Virus record (IMG/VR): IMGVR_UViG_3300042923_000270 | Location: 1-20,735 of that record | Direction: 5' to 3' (one strand) | Length of the DNA: 20,735 nt | Origin: a virus | Part shown: one piece after another, positions 1 to 9,297 of the stretch | How positions within the stretch are numbered: position 1 is the first letter of the stretch | How the letters are laid out: each line of letters starts with the position of its first letter | Program-made: the position numbers and the translations under genes | The notes under the pieces: generated by a model | What the model saw: the letters and a program-made list of their open reading frames with translations, nothing else | Databases searched by the model: none | Told to the model about the DNA's origin: nothing

Positions 1-3000
1 GACTCCACGGCAACGCTTCCGGTGTTCGCAGCAGCCTTCTCGACAGAACCGGACATATTGCCCAGACCCTTGATGAGACCCTCCGCAGAAAATCCGCCGA
101 CCTTCATGAACTCCACAGAAGGAGACTTGATTCCGAGCTTCTTCTTGATGGAACTCACCATTGCTGCAGCGAGCTTGTCCATCATGGCTTCAAGCTTCTT
201 CTGCTGACCTTCCAGTCCCTTGACGAGACCGGCAGCGGCGTCCACACCAGCTTGGTACAGAGCGGTAGAGGAGTTCTTGCCCAGAGCGCCCGCGACAGTG
301 TCGAGGTCCTTACCGAGCTTGTTCACCTCATCGACACTAGCCTTACCGCCAGCCAGGAGTTGATCGGCGAACGGAAGACCGGTGATTCCCTTAGCCAGGA
401 GATCCTTGTACATCTCGTCGTTGAGCCCAAGAGCACGCAAACGCTGAAGCGTGTTCGCATACTTCTTGGTTTCTTCGATCTGCTTCTTAAGATCTTCCTT
501 GAACTGGGCTACCGAAGTGTCATCCCCAGCAGTAGCTACATCTCCGTACTGATCGGTGATGGAGTTCTTGTAATCGTCTCTCGTTTTGACGGCATTGGCA
601 TAGGTGTCCTTCGCCGTCTTGATCTTCTCGGTCAGCTTGTCGTACTGGTCCGAGAGTTTACCGATTGCGGTCTTTTCGTCGTTGAGCTTCTTGGTCAGGG
701 TGGTGTAGGCGGACGCAGCCTTCTTACGTTCGGAAGAAGAAGCCTTGGAACTCTTGGAGAGGTCCAGAAGCATCTTCTTCAGGTCGTTGAAGGCGTCGTA
801 AACCTGCGCCTTGTTCCCGTCCAGTCCCTTCTTGAAACCATCATTGACGTAGTTACCGACCTTCTCGAACTCCTTGGACGGAGAATGAATCCCCAGGAAG
901 CTCTTTGCCCCATCCAGAGCACTCTTGGCAACACTCACAGCCGCGTTCTTGATCTCACCGATACCAGCCCCGATACCCTTGGCCATGCCCTTGACGATGG
1001 CTACAGCCAAGCGACCGCCCGCAGCTCCCAATTCGGAAGCATGCGAATCAATGGCTTTGGTAACACCGTTGACGAAGCTGATGATCAGCTTGACACCGGA
1101 ATCGATGATCCTCGGAAGATTCTTGGAGATTCCACCGACGAAGTTGACGATGAGGTTGGTTGCTGCCGCTACCACCTTACCGATGTTCTTAGCGACACCG
1201 TTCAGGATAGCCACGACCAAGGCCATACCCGCCGCTATGAGGTTGGGTACGTACTTCAGCATGGTCTGGAGAATGGCTGTCAGCAACTTGAACATAGCGC
1301 TGACGATCTTCGGTACTACCTTGACAATGGCGTCGATCAACGCATTCAAGACCGCTACAAGCGCCTTGGTGATCGCTGGACCGGCTGTTGCAATGACGCC
1401 CGCAAAGGCTACAAGTCCCAGACCGATCTGCTTCATGACCTCGGGAATAAGTGCTATCAGACCGGCAACGATACCGATGATAGCCGCAGTTCCCGCTGCA
1501 CCGGCCGCCGCGAGGACTGTAAGTCCTGTAGCGAACAGAAGGACACCCGCGCCAGCAGCCAGAAGACCGATACCCAGAAGGGCTACAGCAGCCGCCAGAG
1601 CGATCATCATCGGTACAACCGGAGTGAGCAGCAAAGCCGCCGCACCGAATACCGCGAACACACCAGCCAGCATGAGAAGTGCCGTGCCGATCTCACCCAT
1701 GGACATCTGACTGAACTGCATGAGTACAGGTGCCAATATCGCCAACGCCGCCGCGATGATGAGAGTGGCAGCAGCACCCGGAACAGCACTGGTCATCAAG
1801 AGCATGGCTCCTGCGATGATACCCATGGTTCCGGCGAGCATCGTCATCGCCTTGCCGATCTCTTCCCAGGAGTATTCAGCAAAGCCCGCAAGTGTCTTGG
1901 CGATCCGCTCAAGAGCAAGAGCGGTGATGAGAATGCCAGCCGCTGCGAGAGGAGCTGTCGGCGGAATAACGTACAATGCCGCCGCGATGATTGTAAGAGC
2001 ACCCAACATTACTGTCAGACTCTTACCAATATCGCCCCAGCTCATCTTAGCCATGTCCGCCAGAGCATCGGCGATCATGCCCAGAGATACGGCTGTGAGA
2101 AGGACTCCAGCAGCCGCAAGTGGCGCCGTCGGAGGAATAAGCATCAAAGCACCCGTGATGATACCGAGTGCTCCAGCTAGAGTGACAAGGCCCCTGGCGA
2201 TTTCGTCCCAGGAAAGCTTGGCCATGTCGGTCACGGCACTGGCGAGGATCTTGATCCCTGCCGCCAGCAATAGAATCCCAGCGCCCTGAAGGATGGCGCC
2301 CTTGTTGGCCTTGGCGAACATGGTGAAGAGGGTCAATGCTCCGAGAAGAGCACCTACACCGAGAAGACCCTTGGCCAGTTCTTCCCAGCCAAGACTGGAC
2401 ATGTCCTCTACTGCACTGGCCAGGATCTTGATCCCTACAGCAAGTGCAATCAGACCGAGACCCGTGGATATGAGTCCCTGTGAGGGTGGCATGAACTTGA
2501 GAGCCCCGACAAGGAGACCCAAGGTAACTGCCAGTCCGGTGAGCCCCTTCGCTAGCTCGTTCCAGTCCAGCTCGGAAAGCTGCTTGACCGCCTGGACCAG
2601 AATAAGAACGGCGGCAGCGAGAAGGATCAGAGATCCCATAACGAAAGGCAGCTTGGCGAATCCAGCGGCACCGATGAACTTGTTGAAGACTGCCAGAGAA
2701 CCCAACAACTGGGTGAACATGAACGTGATCGCGGTGCTTCCGCGAGTCAGTCCTGCGGCATCGATCTTCGACAGGATGTTCAGAGATACGGCAAGAATAC
2801 CGACTGCGATAGCGATCTGAAGAAGAGTCGCCGCGTTCAGAGCGTTCTGCATGCCCTTCAGAGTACCGGTGAATCCCTCGATCGCGTCCGAGATACCATC
2901 GAGAAGTCCGGGAGCACCTCCCCCGGCAAAGTTCTTGATGATGAGGACCAGACCAGCGAGAAGACCGGTGTTGAGTCCCGCGAAGAGATGATCGAAGTTC

Positions 3001-5111
3001 AAACCCTCGAACATTCCTCCCATTCCGCCGATGGATTCGGATATGGTCTGTCCGAGTCCCTCGAAGAAGGCCCCCACGTTCTTCATGACTGTGAGAGTCT
3101 TCTGCCAGACCTTTGAGACTACCTCTCCCAGTCGGCCGAGCGGCTCAAGCTTGGAGGATATGCCCTCAACACTCTTCTCGACCCCTGAAGAATCAGTGTC
3201 CTTGAACAGAGAACCAAGGAAACCCATGAGCTTTTGGATGAGCTTGATGGGCAGGACGAGAACCGAACTAAGACCCTTGAAGAAATTCGTCAGGCCTTCG
3301 CCTTCTACAATGCCCTTTCGAAGCGCGACGAGAAAGTCGCCGATCTTCGCAGTGAAGCTGAGAAAGCCGCCGGAGCCCTTTGTGACTTGCCCGACCAGAT
3401 CAAAGATTACGCCAACAACACCCTTGATGATGTCAAACCCGATACCAAATATCGCGAAGACACCCGCAAAGGTTCGCTTCAGTTTGTCTGCTGTTGCTCC
3501 TCCGACTTTCAGTTTCTCGGTGAACTCACGGAAGTTCTTGGTCATCTCCGCAAGCTGCTTGCCAGTGGTGGCTGGGAATATCTCCCGGAAGCCATCCTTG
3601 ATCGGCTTGATTACCGACATCAAGCCCTGGAAGACGTTGGTAACGCCAGCGATCAGATCCTTCCGACCGCCCAGCTTGTCCCAGTCGCCCAGCATCTTGT
3701 TTCGGGCTTCAGAAGAGTTCTGAAGCATCTTACCGACGGAGTTACTGATGCCTGTGAAGAGACCCTTGGCTTCGTTGAAGTCACCAAATATGATCTTCCA
3801 GGTCTCGGCCCAACCAGACCCCATCTGCTCCTTGAACGTCCCAAAGAGCTGAGTCATGGTCTTGACTTCGGTAGCAGCGTTCTTGGCCACCTTGGCTGTC
3901 GCCTGGATGGACTTGATCTGCTCCTTGCTGAAGCCCTGAGCCGCGAGCTGTGCATCGGTCATGTCTCCAGTGAACTGCTGGAGAGTGTTGGTGAGAACGT
4001 CGGATGTGAGCCATCCTTCCTTCCCGCCAATTGCCGCGATGGACTTCTCGAAGCCCTTACCGTTGATGGTAACGGTCTTCATGGAACCGCTGAGCTTTAC
4101 AGCACTCTTGTCAAGGGTGCCCATCTCGATAGCGGTTTCGGCAAGAGCCCTCTTGAAGGCCATGTTGCCCATACCGGCATCGGCAACCGAATTCCAGTCT
4201 TCGAGGGAGACCGTGCCGGAGGATATAGCCTGCGAAAGCTGGTACATGACTCGGGAGGCCTGCTCCGAGTTCGCACCGGCCATAGCCGCCAGGTTGGCGA
4301 TACCCTTGATGGAGCCTGTGGCTTCCTCCAGACCGACACCAGCAGCCGTGAAGGTACCGATGTTCTTCGCCATCTCGGCGAAGTTGTAGATGGTCTGGTC
4401 GGAATAATGGTTCAGTTCATCGAGAGTGGCAGTGACATCTTTCAGAGTCTTTCCGGCAACCGCAGTGTTCGCCAGAATCGTCTGAACCGAGTTGATGTTC
4501 GTCTCATACTCGCGGAAACCATCCATGATGGGCGCGAAGCTGAACGAATTGAGCAACCGCGTACCGGCTTCAGCCGCACGGGCACCGATGCTGTGCAGGG
4601 CGCCAGTGGCCACTTGGGCCAGAGTGGAGAACTTGCTGGCCAAGGATGAGGTGTTCGCGTCGATATTCTTGAGCGAAGAAGCAGCCTTGTCAGCGGCAGG
4701 CGAAGTCTTGTTGAGATTGTCGGTGAACCGCCCCAGGGCATCCTGTCCAGCAACGAAGCTCTGGGCGATCTTTTGACCGAACCCATGGGCCTGGGTGGCT
4801 ACTTCCGAAAATCCAGTAGCGACCTTACCCAGAGATTCCTTGCCCGCTTCCATCCTCTGGGCAAAGCTCTGAGTAACGGTGGTCGACTGCTGCATTCCCG
4901 TGGTGAACTGACCGAGGGAATTCCTGCTCCGAACCATGTGCTGGTCGAACTGCTGAGCCATGGTGGCTACAGATTGAAGACCCTTTTGAGCACCCTGGAG
5001 TTGCAGACCTTTGTTGAGCTTCTCCAGCGAGGACAGGGTCTGAAGAACACCTTGCTGGAATGCGGCGTTCTCGAACTTCATCTGAACAATGCGTTCTTCA
5101 ACAGTGCTCAT
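1..5111 (-). CDS. Tail tape measure protein, 3' end beyond the window
   Basis: This is the scaffold and length ruler for the tail tube and is later exposed at the tail tip. The ATG at 5111 overlaps the stop of the preceding gene as ATGA, and the frame reads leftward as coherent protein to the window edge (at least 1,703 residues, C-terminus missing). The N-terminus begins MSTVEERIVQMKFENAAFQQ, a start I know from tape measure proteins, and is followed by the motif NSVQTILANT. Residues about 840-1190 are hydrophobic tandem repeats of 56-59 residues. The rest of the C-terminal part is helical and lysine-rich, with two copies of the tape-measure motif LGI(H/K)SPS.EF near residues 1405 and 1655. 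No lytic peptidase domain was seen in the visible part. Identity rests on length, composition, motifs and position after the tail genes. Confidence 0.95.
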   Translation of the reverse strand, partial: MSTVEERIVQMKFENAAFQQGVLQTLSSLEKLNKGLQLQGAQKGLQSVATMAQQFDQHMVRSRNSLGQFTTGMQQSTTVTQSFAQRMEAGKESLGKVATGFSEVATQAHGFGQKIAQSFVAGQDALGRFTDNLNKTSPAADKAASSLKNIDANTSSLASKFSTLAQVATGALHSIGARAAEAGTRLLNSFSFAPIMDGFREYETNINSVQTILANTAVAGKTLKDVTATLDELNHYSDQTIYNFAEMAKNIGTFTAAGVGLEEATGSIKGIANLAAMAGANSEQASRVMYQLSQAISSGTVSLEDWNSVADAGMGNMAFKRALAETAIEMGTLDKSAVKLSGSMKTVTINGKGFEKSIAAIGGKEGWLTSDVLTNTLQQFTGDMTDAQLAAQGFSKEQIKSIQATAKVAKNAATEVKTMTQLFGTFKEQMGSGWAETWKIIFGDFNEAKGLFTGISNSVGKMLQNSSEARNKMLGDWDKLGGRKDLIAGVTNVFQGLMSVIKPIKDGFREIFPATTGKQLAEMTKNFREFTEKLKVGGATADKLKRTFAGVFAIFGIGFDIIKGVVGVIFDLVGQVTKGSGGFLSFTAKIGDFLVALRKGIVEGEGLTNFFKGLSSVLVLPIKLIQKLMGFLGSLFKDTDSSGVEKSVEGISSKLEPLGRLGEVVSKVWQKTLTVMKNVGAFFEGLGQTISESIGGMGGMFEGLNFDHLFAGLNTGLLAGLVLIIKNFAGGGAPGLLDGISDAIEGFTGTLKGMQNALNAATLLQIAIAVGILAVSLNILSKIDAAGLTRGSTAITFMFTQLLGSLAVFNKFIGAAGFAKLPFVMGSLILLAAAVLILVQAVKQLSELDWNELAKGLTGLAVTLGLLVGALKFMPPSQGLISTGLGLIALAVGIKILASAVEDMSSLGWEELAKGLLGVGALLGALTLFTMFAKANKGAILQGAGILLLAAGIKILASAVTDMAKLSWDEIARGLVTLAGALGIITGALMLIPPTAPLAAAGVLLTAVSLGMIADALADMAKMSWGDIGKSLTVMLGALTIIAAALYVIPPTAPLAAAGILITALALERIAKTLAGFAEYSWEEIGKAMTMLAGTMGIIAGAMLLMTSAVPGAAATLIIAAALAILAPVLMQFSQMSMGEIGTALLMLAGVFAVFGAAALLLTPVVPMMIALAAAVALLGIGLLAAGAGVLLFATGLTVLAAAGAAGTAAIIGIVAGLIALIPEVMKQIGLGLVAFAGVIATAGPAITKALVAVLNALIDAIVKVVPKIVSAMFKLLTAILQTMLKYVPNLIAAGMALVVAILNGVAKNIGKVVAAATNLIVNFVGGISKNLPRIIDSGVKLIISFVNGVTKAIDSHASELGAAGGRLAVAIVKGMAKGIGAGIGEIKNAAVSVAKSALDGAKSFLGIHSPSKEFEKVGNYVNDGFKKGLDGNKAQVYDAFNDLKKMLLDLSKSSKASSSERKKAASAYTTLTKKLNDEKTAIGKLSDQYDKLTEKIKTAKDTYANAVKTRDDYKNSITDQYGDVATAGDDTSVAQFKEDLKKQIEETKKYANTLQRLRALGLNDEMYKDLLAKGITGLPFADQLLAGGKASVDEVNKLGKDLDTVAGALGKNSSTALYQAGVDAAAGLVKGLEGQQKKLEAMMDKLAAAMVSSIKKKLGIKSPSVEFMKVGGFSAEGLIKGLGNMSGSVEKAAANTGSVAVE
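1540..2594 (-). repeat. Tandem hydrophobic repeats of about 57 residues in the tape measure
   Basis: Six successive copies of the motif (S/L)-(W/M)-x-E/D-(I/L)-(A/G)-K-x-(L/M) are visible. Their aromatic or Met residues fall at tape measure residues 850, 909, 968, 1025, 1082 and 1138 (genome positions 2564, 2387, 2210, 2039, 1868 and 1700), so the spacing is 59, 59, 57, 57 and 56 residues. Each unit ends in one or two long Ala/Leu/Ile stretches that could form membrane-spanning helices. The coordinates given are approximate outer limits of the array. Confidence 0.8.
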
Positions 5112-5485
5112 GCAGAGGTCACCGCCTTCCATACTTGATCTGCGATGCTGTCAAATATCGGCTTCATGGCTGGATTGATGTAGTCCTGTCCATCCACGTA
5201 GCCACCGGTGCCCGTTCCATGTCCGTACTGGAGCATGATAGCGACAGGAAATCCGTTTTCGATGTCAGTGTTCAACCACCTGATCGTAACGGATTTCCCC
5301 GACCGCTCGATTTCGTAGTCCCAGGAATCCGCAGCCAGACCGGAGTCCTTCGGAACTGAAGAAGCCAGAGCAGCAACGCCCTTCTGGGCTTCGCGGTCCA
5401 GCGACTTGTAAATATCGGCGTTCTTGAGCTTTCGGAGGAAGTCTTCCGTTCGTATACCCGAACGGGTGGAGACGAACGAAATCAT
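5108..5485 (-). CDS. HK97 gp10-like tail completion / neck protein
   Basis: This 125-residue protein looks like the HK97 gp10 family, which sits at the head-tail interface. It shows the family's C-terminal pattern, AIMLQYGHGTGTGGYVDG followed by DYINPAMKP (about residues 81-107). The N-terminal half has the usual pattern of a helix and then PKDSGLAADSW. The ATG at 5485 follows AGAGGAG by five bases and lies 16 bases after the previous stop; the gene's own stop overlaps the tape measure start. Its location is unusual: related genes normally lie between the head closure and tail terminator genes, but here it follows the fibre genes. Family membership is from recognised motifs; the exact role is inferred. 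Confidence 0.75.
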   Translation of the reverse strand: MISFVSTRSGIRTEDFLRKLKNADIYKSLDREAQKGVAALASSVPKDSGLAADSWDYEIERSGKSVTIRWLNTDIENGFPVAIMLQYGHGTGTGGYVDGQDYINPAMKPIFDSIADQVWKAVTSA

Positions 5486-5501
5486 GCGGACTCCTCTTCT
5501 G

Positions 5502-5777
5502 CTATTCCAGACCAGTCATCTTCCGACCGACATCGATCAGGTTGGGGTTGTTGACACGGATCGCATCGACGCTCTCGAAGTAGAAGCGAAGTACGTACGC
5601 CTCATCTGCGGTGTATTCGTAGTCTGCTACCAGAGGATCGACCGCGTCGATAACTGGATGATTCACCAACCACTTCGCGAGGGCTTCGGTCTTGTCGAGC
5701 GCCGATCTCAGTTCGAGAACCGCCTGAGCAGCCTTCACGTTCAGTATTTGCTTGTTGACTTCCAGCCCGAGGGCCAT
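5502..5777 (-). CDS. Small conserved-looking phage protein, function unknown
   Basis: This 91-residue protein begins MALGLEVNKQILNVKAAQAV and appears mostly helical. Its middle is acidic and aromatic (DYEYTADEAYVLRFYFESVD). The start is well supported: AAAGGAG lies seven bases upstream of the ATG, and the gap to the fibre gene is 17 bases. No signal peptide, membrane segment or enzymatic motif is visible. It sits between a receptor-binding-type fibre and a neck-type protein, so a minor virion or assembly role is possible, but I do not recognise a named family and assign no function. Confidence 0.75.
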   Translation of the reverse strand: MALGLEVNKQILNVKAAQAVLELRSALDKTEALAKWLVNHPVIDAVDPLVADYEYTADEAYVLRFYFESVDAIRVNNPNLIDVGRKMTGLE

Positions 5778-5794
5778 ACTGAAGCTCCTTTGAA

Positions 5795-7150
5795 TTACTC
5801 AGCCCAACGAAGGGGTGTGACCCGCATCATCACGTAGTTCGCCGAAGCGGCTCCTGTACCAGTCTTGAACGCCATGACCTTGAAGGTGTGTGTACCGGCA
5901 GTCAGCTTTACGGTGACTGACATACCATGTTGCCCACCGCCGCCGAGAGTTCCTTGAGTGGTCTCGTACAGTACGTTCCCCCACGCCGATCCGAATGAGT
6001 TTTCCGGGTTGGCCAGGTTGTGGCCGACACCACATCGAACAGTGGAGGCATCGGTGTAGGAAATGGCCAGCCACGCATTCAGTTCGACACTTACGATGCA
6101 GTCGTAAGGAACGGTCAGCGTTTGCGATAGCGTAGCCGGGTGGTCTGCCCAAGTGGTCGCCGTTACCGTGTAGGTCGTATTGCCTACCGATACGGCCGGG
6201 TCGGGGAGAATTGCATCCCGAAGAATTCTGCGCCAACGAGACCACCCAGAAGCCTGGTTAGCCGTTCGAATCCACCGTTCGGTTTCGACTCCGACGGCGG
6301 TACCACCTACATGCTTGATCCACTCCTGCTTGGCGAAGTCCGTACCGTCTACGTAAGTGAGAACCTCACCGGCCTTACCCGCGAAATCCCACGATGTGGA
6401 GTTCACGGTCGTGTAGTACAGACGAGACCAACCGGAAGGATATGACGACATTGCCGTCGTCTGTGTGAAGCTTCCGGCAGTGAGCGAATACAGAGTGTTG
6501 TACTGAGCCCACGCGGTCCATCCACCACCGTTGTTGCTGGTGTGATACTGCCGGATCCAGCTTCGAGGCGCCCCTGTACCACCGGGGTTCGAGAAAGCAG
6601 TCTGAACAGTTCGGTCGGTCTCAGGTCGATAAGTGATGATCGATCCGAAACCCGAGTTGACAGACCATCCCGAACCGGTGGTGATGTTCATCAACGACAC
6701 ACCGAGAGGATATGCGGCTGGAAGCGCTCCTTCAGTGTTGGCATTGGCTGCCAGGACCTGAACTCGGTAGCCCGGCAGAGAAGCCAGTCCAGCCGGTGTA
6801 ACAGCCCTCTGGGAGTCGGTACCGGTTTGCGTCTCCGCAGCCGTCGCGAGTTCTACCAGACCCTTTTGGAGTTCGCTTGCCACGGGTCCAGCCACGTCGT
6901 TCGTGTCATACCAGACAGAACCGTTGGGTACGGATCCTGGATCGGTCGCTCCAATATAGGAGAACGCATCGACCTTGGCGTAACCCGTTCCCGGATCCAT
7001 CTGCATCCCGGAAACAGCACCCATGTCAATCGGGGTACCATCCTGTCGTTCCAGGATAAGATGCCCTGCGGCATTGATCGATCCGTCGACAATCGACGTG
7101 GCCTCGATCTCAAGCGTGCGCTCAGCGGTTACTACAGTTACCGTAGCCAC
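5795..7150 (-). CDS. Tail fibre / receptor-binding protein with two pyocin-knob domains
   Basis: A 451-residue protein that probably binds cell-surface glycans. In order: a short beta-rich N-terminal segment (about 1-60); a fibre-type motif at 93-122 containing ELQKGLVELATAAE and then the AVTPAGL signature; two modules that resemble pyocin-knob domains (about 127-217 and 230-308), each ending in a W..W pattern (GGWTAWAQ; SGWSRWRR); and a beta-rich C-terminal domain (about 325-450) resembling jelly-roll fibre heads. The GTG start at 7150 is preceded by AAAGGTGG. The gene lies before the tape measure, whereas fibres usually follow it. The fibre assignment is strong; the receptor is unknown. Confidence 0.8.
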   Translation of the reverse strand: MATVTVVTAERTLEIEATSIVDGSINAAGHLILERQDGTPIDMGAVSGMQMDPGTGYAKVDAFSYIGATDPGSVPNGSVWYDTNDVAGPVASELQKGLVELATAAETQTGTDSQRAVTPAGLASLPGYRVQVLAANANTEGALPAAYPLGVSLMNITTGSGWSVNSGFGSIITYRPETDRTVQTAFSNPGGTGAPRSWIRQYHTSNNGGGWTAWAQYNTLYSLTAGSFTQTTAMSSYPSGWSRLYYTTVNSTSWDFAGKAGEVLTYVDGTDFAKQEWIKHVGGTAVGVETERWIRTANQASGWSRWRRILRDAILPDPAVSVGNTTYTVTATTWADHPATLSQTLTVPYDCIVSVELNAWLAISYTDASTVRCGVGHNLANPENSFGSAWGNVLYETTQGTLGGGGQHGMSVTVKLTAGTHTFKVMAFKTGTGAASANYVMMRVTPLRWAE

Positions 7151-7180
7151 AAGGCCACCTTTCTTGTCTCGGAATATAGA

Positions 7181-7915
7181 TCACGTCATAGGGTCCCAGA
7201 CATCCAGAATCCTGGGTTTGGGTGATGCAGCGACCCACGCATCGTCCATCCGGACCCTGGGAGTTGCCCAGATCCAGTTACCTCCCCAGCGGATCTTACG
7301 GACTGCGAATGTCTCGATATCCGTGGCCCAGAAGGAGGCTTCATCGAAGTTCGCGACCAGATTAGGCGTGCTCGCGTCCCAGACTCCAGCCATGAACACC
7401 AAGGCTGTTGCGGACTTGTTGAACGTTCCGCCCACGGTGCACCGAGCCATCTCGACCCAGTCCTGTCCGTCAGACGATTTGTACATCCTGAGGACGTTGT
7501 CCGGGCCCATGTTCCCGATGCCCCACCAGGTCCCGTTGACCCAACTAGGTCCGACCCCTACGGTCGTATCGGTTTTTACTTCGGTGTTGAATGTCGTAAG
7601 TCCCGTTCCCTGGAACGACAGAAATGTCCCGTTGGGTACACCCATACCGGAGATAGCATTGCCTGAAGCATCATGCGCACCGATATAGAATTCTGTGTTC
7701 GCCGAACGAACTCCACTAGCCGACAGTTTCGCCGCGTAGATCCCAGAAGAGAGATCGAAATATGTCTTTCCCTCGACTCTCGGATAGTCGGCGACAGCGG
7801 ACAGATTCAGAGTTCCGCCCGATTCAACAGCACCCGGACCCTGAGTTATCTCCCACTTGACCGGATCGAGAGTTCCGTCATTGAAATCGTCAATGAGCGT
7901 TTGGGTGTAACTCAC
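7181..7915 (-). CDS. Concanavalin/LamG-like minor tail or decoration protein
   Basis: A 244-residue beta-rich protein. The opening DDFNDGTLDPVKWE (residues 9-22) is the hallmark start of concanavalin-A-like jelly-roll domains, which bind carbohydrates or form virion appendages. The body contains further lectin-like strands (GTWWGIGNMG and SSDGQDWVEMARC). The C-terminal 35 residues hold a short degenerate duplication of the form GG.W..A.PRVR..DAWV.A.P, which I have seen at the ends of actinophage tail proteins. The GTG start at 7915 has a strong AAGGAGG upstream and lies 12 bases after the previous stop. It probably works with the neighbouring fibre in adsorption. The domain call is from pattern recognition only. 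Confidence 0.65.
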   Translation of the reverse strand: MSYTQTLIDDFNDGTLDPVKWEITQGPGAVESGGTLNLSAVADYPRVEGKTYFDLSSGIYAAKLSASGVRSANTEFYIGAHDASGNAISGMGVPNGTFLSFQGTGLTTFNTEVKTDTTVGVGPSWVNGTWWGIGNMGPDNVLRMYKSSDGQDWVEMARCTVGGTFNKSATALVFMAGVWDASTPNLVANFDEASFWATDIETFAVRKIRWGGNWIWATPRVRMDDAWVAASPKPRILDVWDPMT

Positions 7916-7927
7916 GGAACCTCCTTC

Positions 7928-8716
7928 CTATCCGGAACTGATGGTGTAGGTGTTTGCGTCGACCGGAAGTACCGTGGACCAGTCGAACTGAAGGAAAATA
8001 TCCCCCAGCGGCTGAATAGCATCGTCCGGTCCGGAGATGGTGAATGTTCCATCGCCATTGTCGGTCACCACGAAGACGAAGAACGCGTCGTACATCTCGA
8101 CCAGTTCTTCGAATGTGGGAAGTCTTGGTAGGTCTTCGTCGGTTCCGTACAGTGTCTCTTCGATGAGCCCGAGAACGTTTGAATCGGTTGTTCTGGAATC
8201 TATCTCGACATGCGATGTACGTTTGAACCCCGTGATCGCCGGAGGCCGAGTTGTGATCGTCCACCCGAACACAATGGGTTCGGCTTCTTCGCTGGTTGAA
8301 GAATATGAACGGCTCGATGGTTCGGCAAGCGCGTTGTAGACCAGGTGGATCTTGTATCCCAGATCACCGTTCAGATCGCTTCCTACCTTGGTTCGGTAGG
8401 AGAATCCGAATGGCTTTCGCCGTTGCTGAGTCAGAACCAGACCCGGACGCGCTGAGCTGGATCCGTCACACTGCTCGAACTCTGGCGGGTAATGGAACGC
8501 ATTTATCGTAGCCCCGAATTCCTCAGCGGAAGAGGCGAGGAGATACTTGTTCCCATCCAGATAGTATGACTTCGAACTACCGCCCGTTGGGGCCATCTCG
8601 ACCGAAGTCAACCCTGACCAGGGGACACCAGGCTGACCACTTACGTAGAGAACGCCTCGGTCGACCCCGGCTTCATAGAGGCGAGAGCCTGTCGAATTCC
8701 ATTGGAGCTTGGCCAT
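7928..8716 (-). CDS. Second, divergent tail tube protein (paralogue)
   Basis: A 262-residue protein clearly homologous along its first 190 or so residues to the main tube protein encoded at 9298-10182. Shared blocks are LYE.GVD.GVLY, SAEEFG.TI.AF.YPPEFEQCDG, SYRTKVG.DL.G and GYK.HLVY.ALA. Its C-terminus differs: it lacks the appended domain of the paralogue and instead ends in an acidic, beta-rich segment (DNGDGTFTISGPDD). The codons are more mixed than in the paralogue. The ATG at 8716 follows GAGGAGA and lies 14 bases after the chaperone stop. It could be a minor tube ring, a tail-tip tube subunit or an adaptor for the adjacent fibres. The homology is seen directly; the specific role is inferred. 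Confidence 0.85.
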   Translation of the reverse strand: MAKLQWNSTGSRLYEAGVDRGVLYVSGQPGVPWSGLTSVEMAPTGGSSKSYYLDGNKYLLASSAEEFGATINAFHYPPEFEQCDGSSSARPGLVLTQQRRKPFGFSYRTKVGSDLNGDLGYKIHLVYNALAEPSSRSYSSTSEEAEPIVFGWTITTRPPAITGFKRTSHVEIDSRTTDSNVLGLIEETLYGTDEDLPRLPTFEELVEMYDAFFVFVVTDNGDGTFTISGPDDAIQPLGDIFLQFDWSTVLPVDANTYTISSG

Positions 8717-8730
8717 TCAATTCTCTCCTC

Positions 8731-9273
8731 TCAGCCTCGGGAACCGGTTACAGACTGACGTTGAGCATTCAGTGCCCGTCGTTGAGCCAGCATCTCGCTC
8801 CTGGACATCTTCTTAGCCGGTGCGTTCTTCAAGTTACACACCTTGATGAGAGCCAGCAGCCGGTTCAAATGCCAGTTCTCGCACTCGATCCAGATGTTCA
8901 GCGCGACCATCCAGTAGTAGATCAGTTCTGCTGTGATGATCTCCGGACTGGACTTCTGGTTGATCGCTTCTTTGAACGTCGTGGCGGTCATCTCGGCATG
9001 GATGTAGTCGTTGATTGCTTCGAAGTTCTCCTGAGAAAGCCTGAAGTAGACTTCCGGTGGAACATCAGGGGTTAGCACCATGGCCCTGATGTACCACATC
9101 GTCTCTTCAGAGGTCTTCTCATCTTTGCCGAGGAACGGCTTTTCGAAGAAAGACTCCCATTTTGACAGAGAAGCCAGAGAGTGCTCCATCTCCAATGTAA
9201 ACGACTCAGTGACAACGAATTCTTTCTTCTTCTCGTCGAAACCTTCGCTGATCGGTATCGTGATGACGAGCAC
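8731..9273 (-). CDS. Tail assembly chaperone
   Basis: A 180-residue helical protein between the two tube protein genes. It carries the motif [17 protein letters not shown] followed by a basic tail with [19 protein letters not shown], which I recognise from tail assembly chaperones of related phages. These proteins coat the tape measure before tube polymerisation and are normally absent from virions. The GTG start at 9273 is preceded by GGGAGG at good spacing. Many chaperone genes express a longer product by programmed frameshift, but I see no convincing slippery sequence here, and the next gene starts 14 bases after the stop, leaving no room for a conventional extension. Confidence 0.8.
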   Translation of the reverse strand: MLVITIPISEGFDEKKKEFVVTESFTLEMEHSLASLSKWESFFEKPFLGKDEKTSEETMWYIRAMVLTPDVPPEVYFRLSQENFEAINDYIHAEMTATTFKEAINQKSSPEIITAELIYYWMVALNIWIECENWHLNRLLALIKVCNLKNAPAKKMSRSEMLAQRRALNAQRQSVTGSRG

Positions 9274-9297
9274 TCTCTGACCTCCCTTCCGTAGCGA

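Noticed and set aside
252-2180. Long plus-strand frame of 642 residues
   Set aside because: It lies wholly antisense to the tape measure gene, which reads coherently on the minus strand; its translation is low-complexity Arg/Ser/Asp-rich text with no domain pattern.
3234-4649. Plus-strand frame of 471 residues
   Set aside because: Antisense to the N-terminal half of the tape measure protein, with no ribosome site or domain evidence.
8717-8800. Programmed frameshift at the end of the tail assembly chaperone gene
   Set aside because: No convincing slippery heptamer was seen, and the second tube gene begins 14 bases after the stop, so there is no space for an extended product.
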